Source: Puniceicoccales bacterium
Lineage (GTDB): Bacteria; Verrucomicrobiota; Verrucomicrobiia; Opitutales; UBA953
NCBI GenBank assembly: GCA_031284845.1
Contig: JAITXH010000141.1
Span: 1-5,509, forward strand
DNA: 5,509 bases
Direction of reading: 5' to 3'
Shown: positions 1 through 5,509 of the stretch, piece after piece
How positions within the stretch are numbered: position 1 is the first letter of the stretch
How the letters are laid out: each line of letters starts with the position of its first letter
The notes under the pieces: generated by a model
Told to the model about the DNA's origin: nothing
What the model saw: the letters and a program-made list of their open reading frames with translations, nothing else
Databases searched by the model: none
Made by a program: the position numbers and the translations under genes

Positions 1-980
1 GAGTTGCCGCCCGGGCTGTGGAGCGGGCCGGCGGCGGTTTTGAAAATGCTCTCGGCGGCGCGGATTTTGGCGAAGGCAAAGGCGGTGTTGAGCACGGGGT
101 CGGGAGTTTCGAGGCGGAGCTTGTTTTGCCAGTTGGCGACGGCGGCGTGGCGGGCCGCGAGATACGATTCGGAAGAGGCCGGTGGCGTGGCGGGAGAAGT
201 GGGGGTCGGGACTTCGGATACCTTGCTGCCCGTGATAAACAGTGCGCTCGAAACCGTGTCGCCGGGCGCGAGCGTGGTTTCTTTGATGTCGCCGAAAACT
301 GCGGCGATGCCGTAGCTGCCGAACATGCCACGCTTGGCGTCGGTGGTGAAGGTTTTGGGAGTCGCAGTGGCGGCGAGGCGGACAGGGCGGTCGGAACGGT
401 TTTTGAAAGCGTATTCTTCGATGTATGTCGGCGCGTCCACTGAAGGGGAAATCGTTCGCGTGAGGGCAATTTCGTTTTTGGGGCCAAGCTCGCTTTCGAT
501 GACGAGCGTGCCTTGCGTGTGGCGGAAACGCAGGACGTTCTCGTCTTTGATTTCCGTGCCGTCCACGACGAAGCGCGGCGAGACTTCCTTGCCGAAGGTC
601 TCCGCCCAGTGGTCGTGGGTGCGGGCACCGGGGCGCGGGTTACTCTTGCGCAGGAGCGGCCAAACGATGGTGCGCTTGAGGACGAGGCCGGCGCGGTCCT
701 TCAAGCCGTAGGTTCCGTAGGTGATGATGGGCGAAATTTGGAGGCCGCTCATCTCGATGGTGTCTGTGTGGCAGGAGGCGCACTGGGCGTTGAAACGTTT
801 CCCCTGTGCGGCTTTGTCGGCGGGGTTGTTGGCGACTTCCCATGTGATGCTATTGGAGTCGGCGAGCTTCCAGCGGGAGGGGATGTCGGGCGCGGGGTCG
901 GCGGCGGACGAAAAGATTGATGTGCCCAGAAAAACGAGAGCGGCAACGGGGAGAACGAGAGGACGGATACTTATGTTCAT
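1..980 (-). CDS. Secreted six-hairpin glycosidase-like protein, N-terminal part (3' end outside window)
   Basis: The frame opens at an ATG at 980 (minus strand) and stays open for 326 codons to the window edge, so the C-terminal part is missing. The N-terminus is a clear signal peptide: a short region with Arg6, a hydrophobic stretch at about residues 7-23, and a likely cut after Ala27 (SSAA then DPAP), so the protein should be exported. Residues about 75-250 look like the N-terminal beta-sandwich of large six-hairpin glycosidases (glycogen-debranching or alpha-L-rhamnosidase-like): EMSGLQIS at 76-83, then VLKRTIVWPLLR at 100-111. The last visible residues, AGPLHSPGGN (317-326), resemble the entry to the alpha/alpha-barrel, where catalysis would lie. 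That family assignment is from memory of the pattern, and no catalytic residue is inside the window. A linker rich in Pro, Thr and Ser lies at 257-271. A CxxCH motif (CASCH, 67-71) is unexpected for such an enzyme. No Shine-Dalgarno site precedes the ATG. The coding frame is nearly certain; the substrate is unknown. Confidence 0.8.
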   Translation of the reverse strand, partial: MNISIRPLVLPVAALVFLGTSIFSSAADPAPDIPSRWKLADSNSITWEVANNPADKAAQGKRFNAQCASCHTDTIEMSGLQISPIITYGTYGLKDRAGLVLKRTIVWPLLRKSNPRPGARTHDHWAETFGKEVSPRFVVDGTEIKDENVLRFRHTQGTLVIESELGPKNEIALTRTISPSVDAPTYIEEYAFKNRSDRPVRLAATATPKTFTTDAKRGMFGSYGIAAVFGDIKETTLAPGDTVSSALFITGSKVSEVPTPTSPATPPASSESYLAARHAAVANWQNKLRLETPDPVLNTAFAFAKIRAAESIFKTAAGPLHSPGGN

Positions 981-1032
981 CGCCGTCGTTCTACCAGCAC
1001 GCTTGCCCGTCTTTCCAGTAAAATTAGGGCTG

Positions 1033-1048
1033 ACCCGCGAGTGCGGGT
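1033..1048. other. GC-rich stem-loop between two minus-strand genes
   Basis: A perfect 6-bp inverted repeat, ACCCGC (1033-1038) and GCGGGT (1043-1048), encloses a 4-base loop. On the minus strand it lies downstream of the deacetylase gene and about 50 bases before the ATG at 980. The run TAATTTTA follows after a few bases on that strand. It could be a weak terminator for the deacetylase transcript or a leader hairpin of the glycosidase-like gene. It lacks an immediate T tract, so the terminator reading is tentative. Confidence 0.35.
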
Positions 1049-1062
1049 AGCAGCTCAGACCT

Positions 1063-1192
1063 GTTTACAATCTCAGTGAAGCACGCACCTGTTTGGGCAA
1101 GCGGGACCATTTCCACGGCCCGCTTCGTTAAGGTCCTTAGTGTCCTTAAGGACGTTAAGGACTTTGGCGGGTGTTTCCGAAAGATTGTAAAC
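1063..1192. repeat. Intergenic block bounded by an 11-bp inverted repeat, possible miniature element
   Basis: GTTTACAATCT at 1063-1073 has its exact reverse complement, AGATTGTAAAC, at 1182-1192. The two enclose 108 bases. Inside are a second inverted repeat (AAGCGGG at 1099-1105, CCCGCTT at 1119-1125) and a near-perfect 30-bp palindrome (1133-1162). An 11-bp perfect match in a gap this small is unlikely by chance. The right arm ends 5 bp from the stop codon of the deacetylase gene. I see no target-site duplication and no coding potential. It may be a small non-autonomous mobile element, a genome-wide intergenic repeat, or a folded 3' untranslated region of the deacetylase mRNA. Confidence 0.5.
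1133..1162. repeat. 30-bp near-perfect palindrome built on GTCCTTAAGGAC
   Basis: The centre is a perfect 12-bp palindrome, GTCCTTAAGGAC (1142-1153). Extending it gives 15 paired positions on each side, of which 13 are Watson-Crick. The two exceptions read as G-T and T-G, so they would be wobble pairs in an RNA copied from the plus-strand sense, but C-A mismatches in minus-sense RNA. Short related copies sit beside it (GTTAAGG at 1127-1133, GTTAAGGAC at 1154-1162), so it may have grown from a 9-base unit. It could be a protein-binding site, a repeat-family core, or a cruciform or hairpin. Confidence 0.55.
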
Positions 1193-1197
1193 TAGCT

Positions 1198-2046
1198 TTA
1201 AGAAAGTTTTCCGATTCGGGCTTTGATGTCGGCTGCAAGGCGGTCCACGAAATTCAAGGTGTAGCTAATTACGTCGAGTGTCTCGTCGTTGACCAATGGC
1301 GTAAGATCCATGGCCCATTGGAGGTGCGTGGCTTTGTCCGAAGAGTGCGAGTCGTAAAAGGTGGCATTGGCGAGGCGGCGCCCAATCACCGCGAGGTCGT
1401 AGCGCTTGCCGCCTGTGATCTGGGAATCGAAGACTCCGTTGAGGGCGGCTTGCAAGTTGGCAAACGCGCTCACGTCGTGGATTTGCTTATCGGCGTCCAC
1501 CAGCCAATCGAGGCTGCGCCAGACTTCGCATCCATAGACCTTCTTCGGACGATCGGCCTTGGGCAACTTGCGCAAAGCGGCAATGGCACGCAAGGTGGTG
1601 CCGATGTGGGTGTCGTGCTTGTCGGCGGGATTGTGCAGATAGACGACTTCGGGTTTTGCAATCTCAAGGATGCTCAGGATGTCGGCGATGATCCGGGTGT
1701 TGGCGGCGTCTTTGACCTGGGCGCTGGTGTAACCGAGTTGGAACACGGCGCCATATTCACCGACATAGGCTGCTTTGCGCTGCTCGCCGGGACGCACGGC
1801 GGCGATTTCGGCATCGGTGTATTGGGAGTAGATTCCGGCGCGGGAACTGCCAGCGCCATCGGTGGCAATAACGCCTGTGAACCATTTGTCGCGCTGCCCG
1901 AAACAAGACAGAATGCCGTGGACGGCCATGAATTCGAGGTCGTCCTGATGGGCGCAGATGCCCAGGTGCGTCGTGCGTGCGAGTGCTTCGGGGAGCGGTT
2001 TGCTATCGGGGACAAAGATGTCCGCATTGGCGTTGGAGAGCTTCAT
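1198..2046 (-). CDS. PIG-L/LmbE family zinc-dependent N-deacetylase
   Basis: A complete 282-residue protein, close to the usual family length, with no signal peptide or membrane segment, so probably cytoplasmic. The family removes N-acetyl groups from GlcNAc-type substrates (MshB, BshB and eukaryotic PIG-L are characterised members). The N-terminal metal motif is AHQDD at 32-36, a common variant of AHPDD. By analogy with MshB, His33 and Asp36 would bind zinc and Asp35 would be the general base. The second motif is HNPADKHDTH at 138-147, where His147 would be the third zinc ligand. A conserved-looking TDGAGS (62-67) lies between them. Later segments such as CEVWRSLDWL and GVFDSQITGGKRYDL match a well-populated bacterial subgroup that I recognise but for which I know no proven substrate. 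The ATG at 2046 starts the protein shortly before the core fold; no Shine-Dalgarno site is visible. It is divergent from malQ and upstream of the glycosidase-like gene on the same strand, but separated from it by 217 bp of repeats, so co-transcription is doubtful. Confidence 0.93.
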   Translation of the reverse strand: MKLSNANADIFVPDSKPLPEALARTTHLGICAHQDDLEFMAVHGILSCFGQRDKWFTGVIATDGAGSSRAGIYSQYTDAEIAAVRPGEQRKAAYVGEYGAVFQLGYTSAQVKDAANTRIIADILSILEIAKPEVVYLHNPADKHDTHIGTTLRAIAALRKLPKADRPKKVYGCEVWRSLDWLVDADKQIHDVSAFANLQAALNGVFDSQITGGKRYDLAVIGRRLANATFYDSHSSDKATHLQWAMDLTPLVNDETLDVISYTLNFVDRLAADIKARIGKLS

Positions 2047-2141
2047 AAGTGTTTTGGCTGATCAGGGAAATGGCCTTACTTTTCCTCTTCAACGATAAAA
2101 ATGTCCGGACTGCGGCTTGTTTCAGCACATTGCCTAAGGAT

Positions 2142-2181
2142 TTGGGCAGCTATCTGCGGCATGGGGATAAAATTAGATAAT
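2142..2181 (+). promoter_or_regulatory. Candidate malQ promoter in the divergent region
   Basis: TTGGGC (2142-2147) and GATAAA (2166-2171) are 18 bp apart and weakly resemble sigma-70 -35 and -10 boxes. A second AT-rich box, GATAAT (2176-2181), matches five of six -10 positions but lacks a partner. Either would start transcription about 80-95 bp before malQ. The rest of the 2047-2270 gap shows no coding capacity that I trust, and I cannot place a promoter for the deacetylase on the other strand. Promoter consensus in this lineage is poorly known, so this is a weak call. Confidence 0.22.
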
Positions 2182-2195
2182 TGGCTGATGGCCAA
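2181..2195. promoter_or_regulatory. Small inverted repeat, possible operator before malQ
   Basis: TTGGC and GCCAA (5-bp arms, 5-base centre) lie directly after the AT-rich candidate -10 box. The first nine bases, TTGGCTGAT, recur exactly at 2054-2062, just before the start of the divergent deacetylase gene, where they run into the palindrome CTGATCAG. The position would suit a regulator acting on both genes, but the arms are short and one such repeat could arise by chance. Confidence 0.2.
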
Positions 2196-2270
2196 CGATG
2201 CTTGGAATCAAGTTCTTCCGGATTCCCTTTTTAGGTTTAAGTTTTCCGTTTCCCGTTTTTGATGTGGGCC

Positions 2271-3863
2271 ATGTCCGCTACCACGATCACCACGCCGCTT
2301 TTCAGCGGTTTTCAGGGCCGCCATGCAGGTATCCTTTTGCACCCCACTTCGCTGCCGTCAGCGCAAGGGATTGGCACACTCGGGCGGGGCGCGTTCGCCT
2401 TTGTGGACTGGATAGCCGACTGCGGGCTGGGTTGGTGGCAGATGTGCCCGCTTGGTCCGACGGGCTACGGGGACTCGCCCTATCAGTGCTTTTCTGCATT
2501 TGCCGGAAATCCTTACCTTATAGATTTGGAAGCACTCGTCGCCGCTGGCTTGCTGGATGCGGATGCGCTTTTGCCGTTGCGTAAGCTTTCCCCGGAGCGC
2601 GTGGAATTCGGTTTTCTGTGGGAACACTTTCATCCTGTGATGGCGGCTGCATGGCGTGAGGCGAAAAAGACGCCGGCGCGGCTGGAAGTCTTTGGCGACA
2701 TCGGCGAGTTCCGCCGCAAACAGGCTGAGTGGCTGGAGGACTACGCGCTGTTCACCGCGCTGAAAAAACACTTCGGGGGCGTCTCCTGGCACGAGTGGCC
2801 GGAGTCGGCCCGCGATCACGCCCGCGCGGTGAAAACGCACTGGCCGAAGGCTGTCTCCGATGACGCCGAAGCGGTGGTTTTCCAGCAATTCATTTTCTTT
2901 TCGCAATGGGGGAAACTGCGCGACCGGGCGCGGGTGCGTGGGGTGCGCATCATCGGGGATGCGCCGATTTTCGTGGCGCGGGATAGCGCCGATGTCTGGG
3001 CAAACCCGCAGTTTTTCCAACTCAACCCCGAGGGCACACCGGCCTTTGTCGCCGGAGTGCCGCCGGACTACTTTTCCCCGGATGGGCAGCTTTGGGGAAA
3101 TCCGCTCTACAACTGGGAGGCGCTGAAACGTGACGGCTACCGGTGGTGGCTGCGCCGGCTCGCTGCCGACTTGCGCTTGGCCGATGCGGTGCGCGTGGAT
3201 CATTTCCGCGCATTCTATGATTACTGGCAAATCCCCGGCGGGGCCGCCCACGCACGCAAGGGGAAATGGGAAAAAGGGCCGGGTCTTGATTTTTTCCGGA
3301 AGGTGCGCGCCACCCTCGGCGACGTGGCGCTCATCGCGGAAGATCTGGGCGACCTCAGCCCCGGCGTGCATACACTGCGGCAGGCTTCCGGATTGCCGGG
3401 CATGGCGGTGTTGCAATTCGCGTTCGGCAGCGATGCCGCAAACCTCTACCTGCCGCACAACCATGTGCGCGATTGCGTGGTGTATTCCGGCACTCATGAC
3501 AACGACACCACTTGCGGCTGGTATGCCTCGGCACCGGAATCGGTGCGTGACCAATTCCGGCAATACCTCGGCAGTTCGGGGGAAGCGCCGCACTGGGATT
3601 TAATCCGGGCAGCGTTCACTTCTCCGGCGGCTCTGGCGGTGATCCCGTTTCAGGATGTGCTGGGGCTGGGCAGCAATGCGCGGTTTAACACGCCGGGCAC
3701 GATGTCGGGCAACTGGCGCTGGCGCGTCACGCAAAGGGAACTGGAACATGCACGGACGTTCCTGCTGCCCAATCTGCGCAAACTCGCCGAGGTAACTGGA
3801 CGGCGTGCTCCGCTCAATGCCACATTGCCGGGTAAAAATTTCTCTTCAGAAGGGGCACTTTAG
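2271..3863 (+). CDS. malQ: 4-alpha-glucanotransferase (amylomaltase, GH77)
   Basis: A complete cytoplasmic enzyme of about 530 residues, the usual length for a compact bacterial MalQ. It transfers alpha-1,4-glucan segments between maltooligosaccharides, feeding maltodextrin or glycogen turnover. Visible signatures in order: GILLHPTSLP (20-29), PLGPTGYGDSPYQ (60-72), WGNPLYNW (275-282), VRVDHFRAF with nucleophile Asp310, IAEDLG with acid/base Glu357, and GTHDNDTT with transition-state stabiliser Asp410. The spacings (47 and 53 residues) match the Thermus amylomaltase triad Asp293, Glu340, Asp395 closely. I chose ATG 2271 (MSATTITTPLF); ATG 2262 in the same frame adds three residues and is also possible. 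No Shine-Dalgarno site precedes either. The protein continues about 20 residues past the usual ending after LRKLAEVTGR, and these last codons and the TAG stop fall within a folded repeat. No other glycogen or maltose gene is in view, so it appears to be a stand-alone unit. Confidence 0.97.
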   Translation: MSATTITTPLFSGFQGRHAGILLHPTSLPSAQGIGTLGRGAFAFVDWIADCGLGWWQMCPLGPTGYGDSPYQCFSAFAGNPYLIDLEALVAAGLLDADALLPLRKLSPERVEFGFLWEHFHPVMAAAWREAKKTPARLEVFGDIGEFRRKQAEWLEDYALFTALKKHFGGVSWHEWPESARDHARAVKTHWPKAVSDDAEAVVFQQFIFFSQWGKLRDRARVRGVRIIGDAPIFVARDSADVWANPQFFQLNPEGTPAFVAGVPPDYFSPDGQLWGNPLYNWEALKRDGYRWWLRRLAADLRLADAVRVDHFRAFYDYWQIPGGAAHARKGKWEKGPGLDFFRKVRATLGDVALIAEDLGDLSPGVHTLRQASGLPGMAVLQFAFGSDAANLYLPHNHVRDCVVYSGTHDNDTTCGWYASAPESVRDQFRQYLGSSGEAPHWDLIRAAFTSPAALAVIPFQDVLGLGSNARFNTPGTMSGNWRWRVTQRELEHARTFLLPNLRKLAEVTGRRAPLNATLPGKNFSSEGAL

Positions 3864-3931
3864 CTGCGTATCCGCAGCTAAAAATCTCTCATTTTCAGAC
3901 CTCGTTTGGGAGCAGCCCTTAAGAGAAAATT
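3837..3931. repeat. Imperfect long inverted repeat spanning the 3' end of malQ
   Basis: The left arm inside malQ contains TTCTCTT (3840-3846) and AAGGG (3850-3854). The right arm, beyond the stop, contains CCCTT (3916-3920) and AAGAGAA (3921-3927), with AAATT continuing each arm. About 16 positions pair, with a 3-base bulge (CAG) and single-base slips. Nested inside are the strong stem-loop at 3859-3882 and a small AT hairpin at 3881-3895. The whole looks like a single folded unit of about 95 bases, similar in style to dispersed intergenic repeats. Only one copy is in the window, so its repetitive nature is an inference. From about 3932 to 4008 I see no further structure or gene. Confidence 0.4.
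3859..3882. terminator. 10-bp stem-loop over the malQ stop codon, possible terminator
   Basis: TTTAGCTGCG (3859-3868) pairs perfectly with CGCAGCTAAA (3873-3882) around the 4-base loop TATC. The malQ stop TAG (3861-3863) is part of the stem. On the plus strand the next T tract comes only at 3892-3895, so it is not a classic intrinsic terminator. On the minus strand, ATTTTT precedes the hairpin instead of following it. It lies between two convergent genes, where a bidirectional transcript-end structure would fit. It is definitely a strong hairpin; its function is inferred. Confidence 0.45.
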
Positions 3932-4008
3932 CGCCGCAAGTGGTAGGTCCAAAAGCCTGTATCCGGGCCAGCAGAGAAGGTCTTGCCGCCGCTCCATATG
4001 ACGCGGGC

Positions 4009-4716
4009 TTACTCTGTTGCGGCTTCTTCTTTGGCCAGTTCGTCCGATTTTGCCGGTTCATCGGATTTGGCCGGTTCGTCCGATTTCACCGGTGCTTGTT
4101 CGGCGGGCTTGCTGTTCTGCTCCTCGATTTTCGCTTTGAGGCTTTTGATGGTGCTGTCCCGTGTCTCAATCTGCACCTTCAAGTCTTCAATATCATCGGG
4201 CGTAACCGCCTGAAGCTTGGCCAGCTTCTCCTCAAGCACCTTAATTTCTTCCGCCAACTTGCCGGCGGTCTTGTCGGCGCGGAGCTTCGCCAACTGGGTC
4301 TCAAGTGCTTTCACTTTGCCCAGACTTTCCTCGAGCTTTTTATCCAGCTCGGCGGCATTCTTTGTGGCGTCAGCGAGAGCGGCCTTCGCGCTGGCATTCT
4401 CCTGTCTGGCGGTTTCGAGTTGCTTGCGCCATTCGGCATTTTGCCTGCTGACGCCTTCCGCTCTTTCCTGCGCAAGTTTTGCGCGGGTGCGCAAGTCGTC
4501 GTTTTCCCTGCGTGCGAAGGCGAGCTCGGATTTCTTGGTTGTGACTTCCGCAAGCGCGATGTCTTTGGCAGTGGCGTAAGCGCGGTTGCTCTGCTGGCTG
4601 ATGGAGGCGAGCTTTTCCGCACGTCTGCCGGCTGAGTGGGTTTCGTCCCAAAAAATTAAAGTGGTGGCGGCGAAAAACAGGGCGACGAAGCCCAGAAGGA
4701 TGGACGTTTTGTTCAT
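4009..4716 (-). CDS. Membrane-anchored coiled-coil protein of unknown function
   Basis: I do not recognise a named family. The 235-residue protein starts MNKTSILLGF and has one hydrophobic segment at about residues 5-22, best read as an uncleaved N-terminal anchor. Residues about 30-200 are rich in Glu, Lys, Ala, Gln and Leu with little Pro or Gly. They show heptad-like Leu/Ala spacing (for example ALETQLAKLRA and VLEEKLAKLQA), broken once at VTPDD (171-175), so a long two-part coiled coil is expected. The tail carries three hexapeptide units: KSDEPA (211-216), KSDEPA (217-222) and KSDELA (223-228). I chose the ATG at 4716 because the hydrophobic segment follows directly. An in-frame ATG at 4827 would add 37 residues before the anchor and seems less likely. 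No Shine-Dalgarno site is seen. The gene is convergent with malQ and divergent from the hydrolase gene. It may be a spacer or scaffold at the cell envelope, but this cannot be decided from sequence. Confidence 0.85.
   Translation of the reverse strand: MNKTSILLGFVALFFAATTLIFWDETHSAGRRAEKLASISQQSNRAYATAKDIALAEVTTKKSELAFARRENDDLRTRAKLAQERAEGVSRQNAEWRKQLETARQENASAKAALADATKNAAELDKKLEESLGKVKALETQLAKLRADKTAGKLAEEIKVLEEKLAKLQAVTPDDIEDLKVQIETRDSTIKSLKAKIEEQNSKPAEQAPVKSDEPAKSDEPAKSDELAKEEAATE
4034..4087 (-). repeat. Three 18-bp tandem units encoding the KSDEPA tail repeats
   Basis: Three consecutive 18-base units (4034-4051, 4052-4069, 4070-4087) differ at only a few bases, for example GTCCG versus ATCGG in the middle unit. 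Each encodes one Lys-Ser-Asp-Glu-(Pro/Leu)-Ala unit of the coiled-coil protein. Units in frame with a length divisible by three can expand or contract without breaking the gene. The high DNA identity suggests fairly recent duplication. Confidence 0.8.
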
Positions 4717-4847
4717 GGTTATTGCGAAATCAGGGATGACGGGTTCAAGAGGCACGCATAAGAAACCGCGAAAGGCGGCGTGGTCAAGCAAGCACAACAC
4801 AAGCTCATGCGGCACTTTCACCCGCAACGGCTGTCGAAGCGGACACT
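4717..4847. promoter_or_regulatory. Divergent intergenic region between coiled-coil and hydrolase genes
   Basis: These 131 bases separate two divergent starts and should hold both promoters. On the minus strand TTGACC (4787-4782) resembles a -35 box, but no good -10 box follows at 16-18 bp. No plus-strand promoter is convincing. A 4-bp GC hairpin (CCGC/GCGG, about 4767-4779) is the only other local structure. Neither downstream start has a recognisable Shine-Dalgarno site. Confidence 0.3.
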
Positions 4848-5509
4848 ATGAGAAAATCCATCTTTCGTGGTATGGGCGCCATTGCAGCCGTTTGTATTGC
4901 GCTCGTGTTTGCCGGTCCGGTCTCGTCCGCCGAGTCCAACGAGGAAACAAAATTCCCCATCTGGAGCGACATCCCGCCTGGAGAAACGCTTTTTCCTGAA
5001 AAGCCGGAAACGGGAGGCAAGAACGCGACATTCATCTCCAATATCTGGAAACCCTCCATCGAGGTCATCCGCGCACCGGAGGACAAGAACACCGGTGCCG
5101 CCGTGCTCGTTTGCCCCGGAGGCGGATACGGCGGGCTTGCCTACAATCATGAGGGCCTGAGTGTCGCCAAATGGCTAAACTCACTGGGAGTCACTGCCGT
5201 CATTTTGAAATACCGGGTTCCGGCGCGACCCAAGACACTTCGGGGCGAGGTGCCGCTCAAAGACGCCCAACGGGCACTCAGCCTCGTGCGCTCAAAAGCC
5301 GATGAGTGGAAAATTGATCCCCGGCGCCTGGGCATCCTTGGTTTTTCCGCCGGAGGGCATCTCTCCGCCCTCACTTCGACTGCTCCGGAGCGCAGCTACG
5401 AGCCGACCGACGAAGTGGATAAATTTTCCTGTGTTCCCGATTTCACAATTTTGATTTATCCTGCGTATTGCGTAGAAAACAACGCCTTGTCGCCGCGACT
5501 GGCTGTGAC
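4848..5509 (+). CDS. Secreted alpha/beta-hydrolase, esterase-like (BD-FAE/acetyl-xylan-esterase type), N-terminal part
   Basis: The gene is open from ATG 4848 to the window end (220 codons plus two bases), so the C-terminus is missing. MRKSIFRGMG followed by a hydrophobic stretch (11-23) and a likely cut after Ala28 (VSSA then ESNE) makes a good Sec signal peptide and supports this start over Met9. The mature part shows an alpha/beta-hydrolase fold: VLVCPGGGYGGLAYNHEG (87-103) is the oxyanion-hole loop, corresponding to the HGGG-type loop of COG0657 esterases. DAQRALSLVRSKADEWKIDP (139-158) is the helix before the nucleophile elbow, and GFSAGGHLSA (165-174) contains nucleophile Ser167. The catalytic Asp and His should lie beyond the edge. 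Relatives are often annotated as endo-xylanase or acetyl-xylan esterase and act on ester groups of plant polysaccharides. Substrate here is unproven. ILIYPAYC (201-208) fits the strand after the elbow. No neighbour in view confirms a xylan locus. Confidence 0.9.
   Translation, partial: MRKSIFRGMGAIAAVCIALVFAGPVSSAESNEETKFPIWSDIPPGETLFPEKPETGGKNATFISNIWKPSIEVIRAPEDKNTGAAVLVCPGGGYGGLAYNHEGLSVAKWLNSLGVTAVILKYRVPARPKTLRGEVPLKDAQRALSLVRSKADEWKIDPRRLGILGFSAGGHLSALTSTAPERSYEPTDEVDKFSCVPDFTILIYPAYCVENNALSPRLAV

Noticed and set aside
768..782. Calling the gene at 1-980 a cytochrome c from its CxxCH motif
   Set aside because: The rest of the protein resembles a six-hairpin glycosidase N-terminal domain, and no cytochrome fold or distal Met ligand region fits after the motif. 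It is kept as a finding only.
18..920. Several plus-strand open frames over the first kilobase
   Set aside because: All are antisense to the continuous minus-strand frame with a signal peptide and glycosidase-like motifs; none shows a domain or signal of its own.
1171..2061. Long plus-strand open frame antisense to the deacetylase gene (296 codons)
   Set aside because: The minus-strand frame has both zinc-binding motifs of the PIG-L family. The antisense frame is Gly/Val-rich with no recognisable domain, which is typical of the shadow of a GC-rich gene.
2358..3593. Minus-strand open frame of 411 codons inside malQ
   Set aside because: It lies wholly antisense to a GH77 gene with all three catalytic residues. 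Its composition (rich in Arg, His, Pro) is that of a shadow frame.
3805..4635. Plus-strand open frame of 276 codons opposite the coiled-coil gene
   Set aside because: Its Phe/Leu/Gly-rich content mirrors the Glu/Lys/Ala codons of the coiled-coil protein on the other strand. It also overlaps the malQ end.
4717..4827. N-terminal extension of the coiled-coil protein to an ATG at 4827
   Set aside because: It would put 37 residues in front of the membrane anchor, while the ATG at 4716 starts directly before it. The extension also uses up most of the divergent promoter region.

Overview
The window is GC-rich bacterial DNA carrying five protein-coding genes, two of them cut by the window edges. It has no RNA gene, transposase or CRISPR array that I can see. 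The gene content fits the Planctomycetes-Verrucomicrobia-Chlamydiae group, most likely Verrucomicrobia: secreted six-hairpin glycosidase-like and BD-FAE-type hydrolases, a LmbE/PIG-L deacetylase of the type common there, and starts without Shine-Dalgarno sites. The lineage is inferred from gene style, not from a marker gene.

Layout, left to right. A minus-strand gene (1-980, 3' end outside the window) encodes a secreted, probably carbohydrate-active protein of the six-hairpin glycosidase type, with an unexpected CxxCH motif. A 217-bp gap (981-1197) follows, packed with nested inverted repeats. Next is a minus-strand PIG-L/LmbE zinc deacetylase (1198-2046). A 224-bp divergent intergenic region separates it from plus-strand malQ (2271-3863), a complete GH77 4-alpha-glucanotransferase. 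The 3' end of malQ lies inside a folded inverted-repeat structure (about 3837-3931). Convergent to malQ is a minus-strand gene for a membrane-anchored coiled-coil protein with a repeated acidic/lysine tail (4009-4716). A 131-bp divergent gap separates it from a plus-strand secreted alpha/beta-hydrolase (4848 to the window end, 3' truncated).

The genes share a loose carbohydrate theme: glycan hydrolysis, amino-sugar-type deacetylation, alpha-glucan metabolism and possible de-esterification of plant polysaccharide. Orientations alternate and gaps are large, so they are probably separate transcription units and not one operon. I see no convincing new multi-gene system. The most unusual parts are the two structured intergenic blocks (1033-1192 and 3837-3931) and the CxxCH motif in the glycosidase-like protein.
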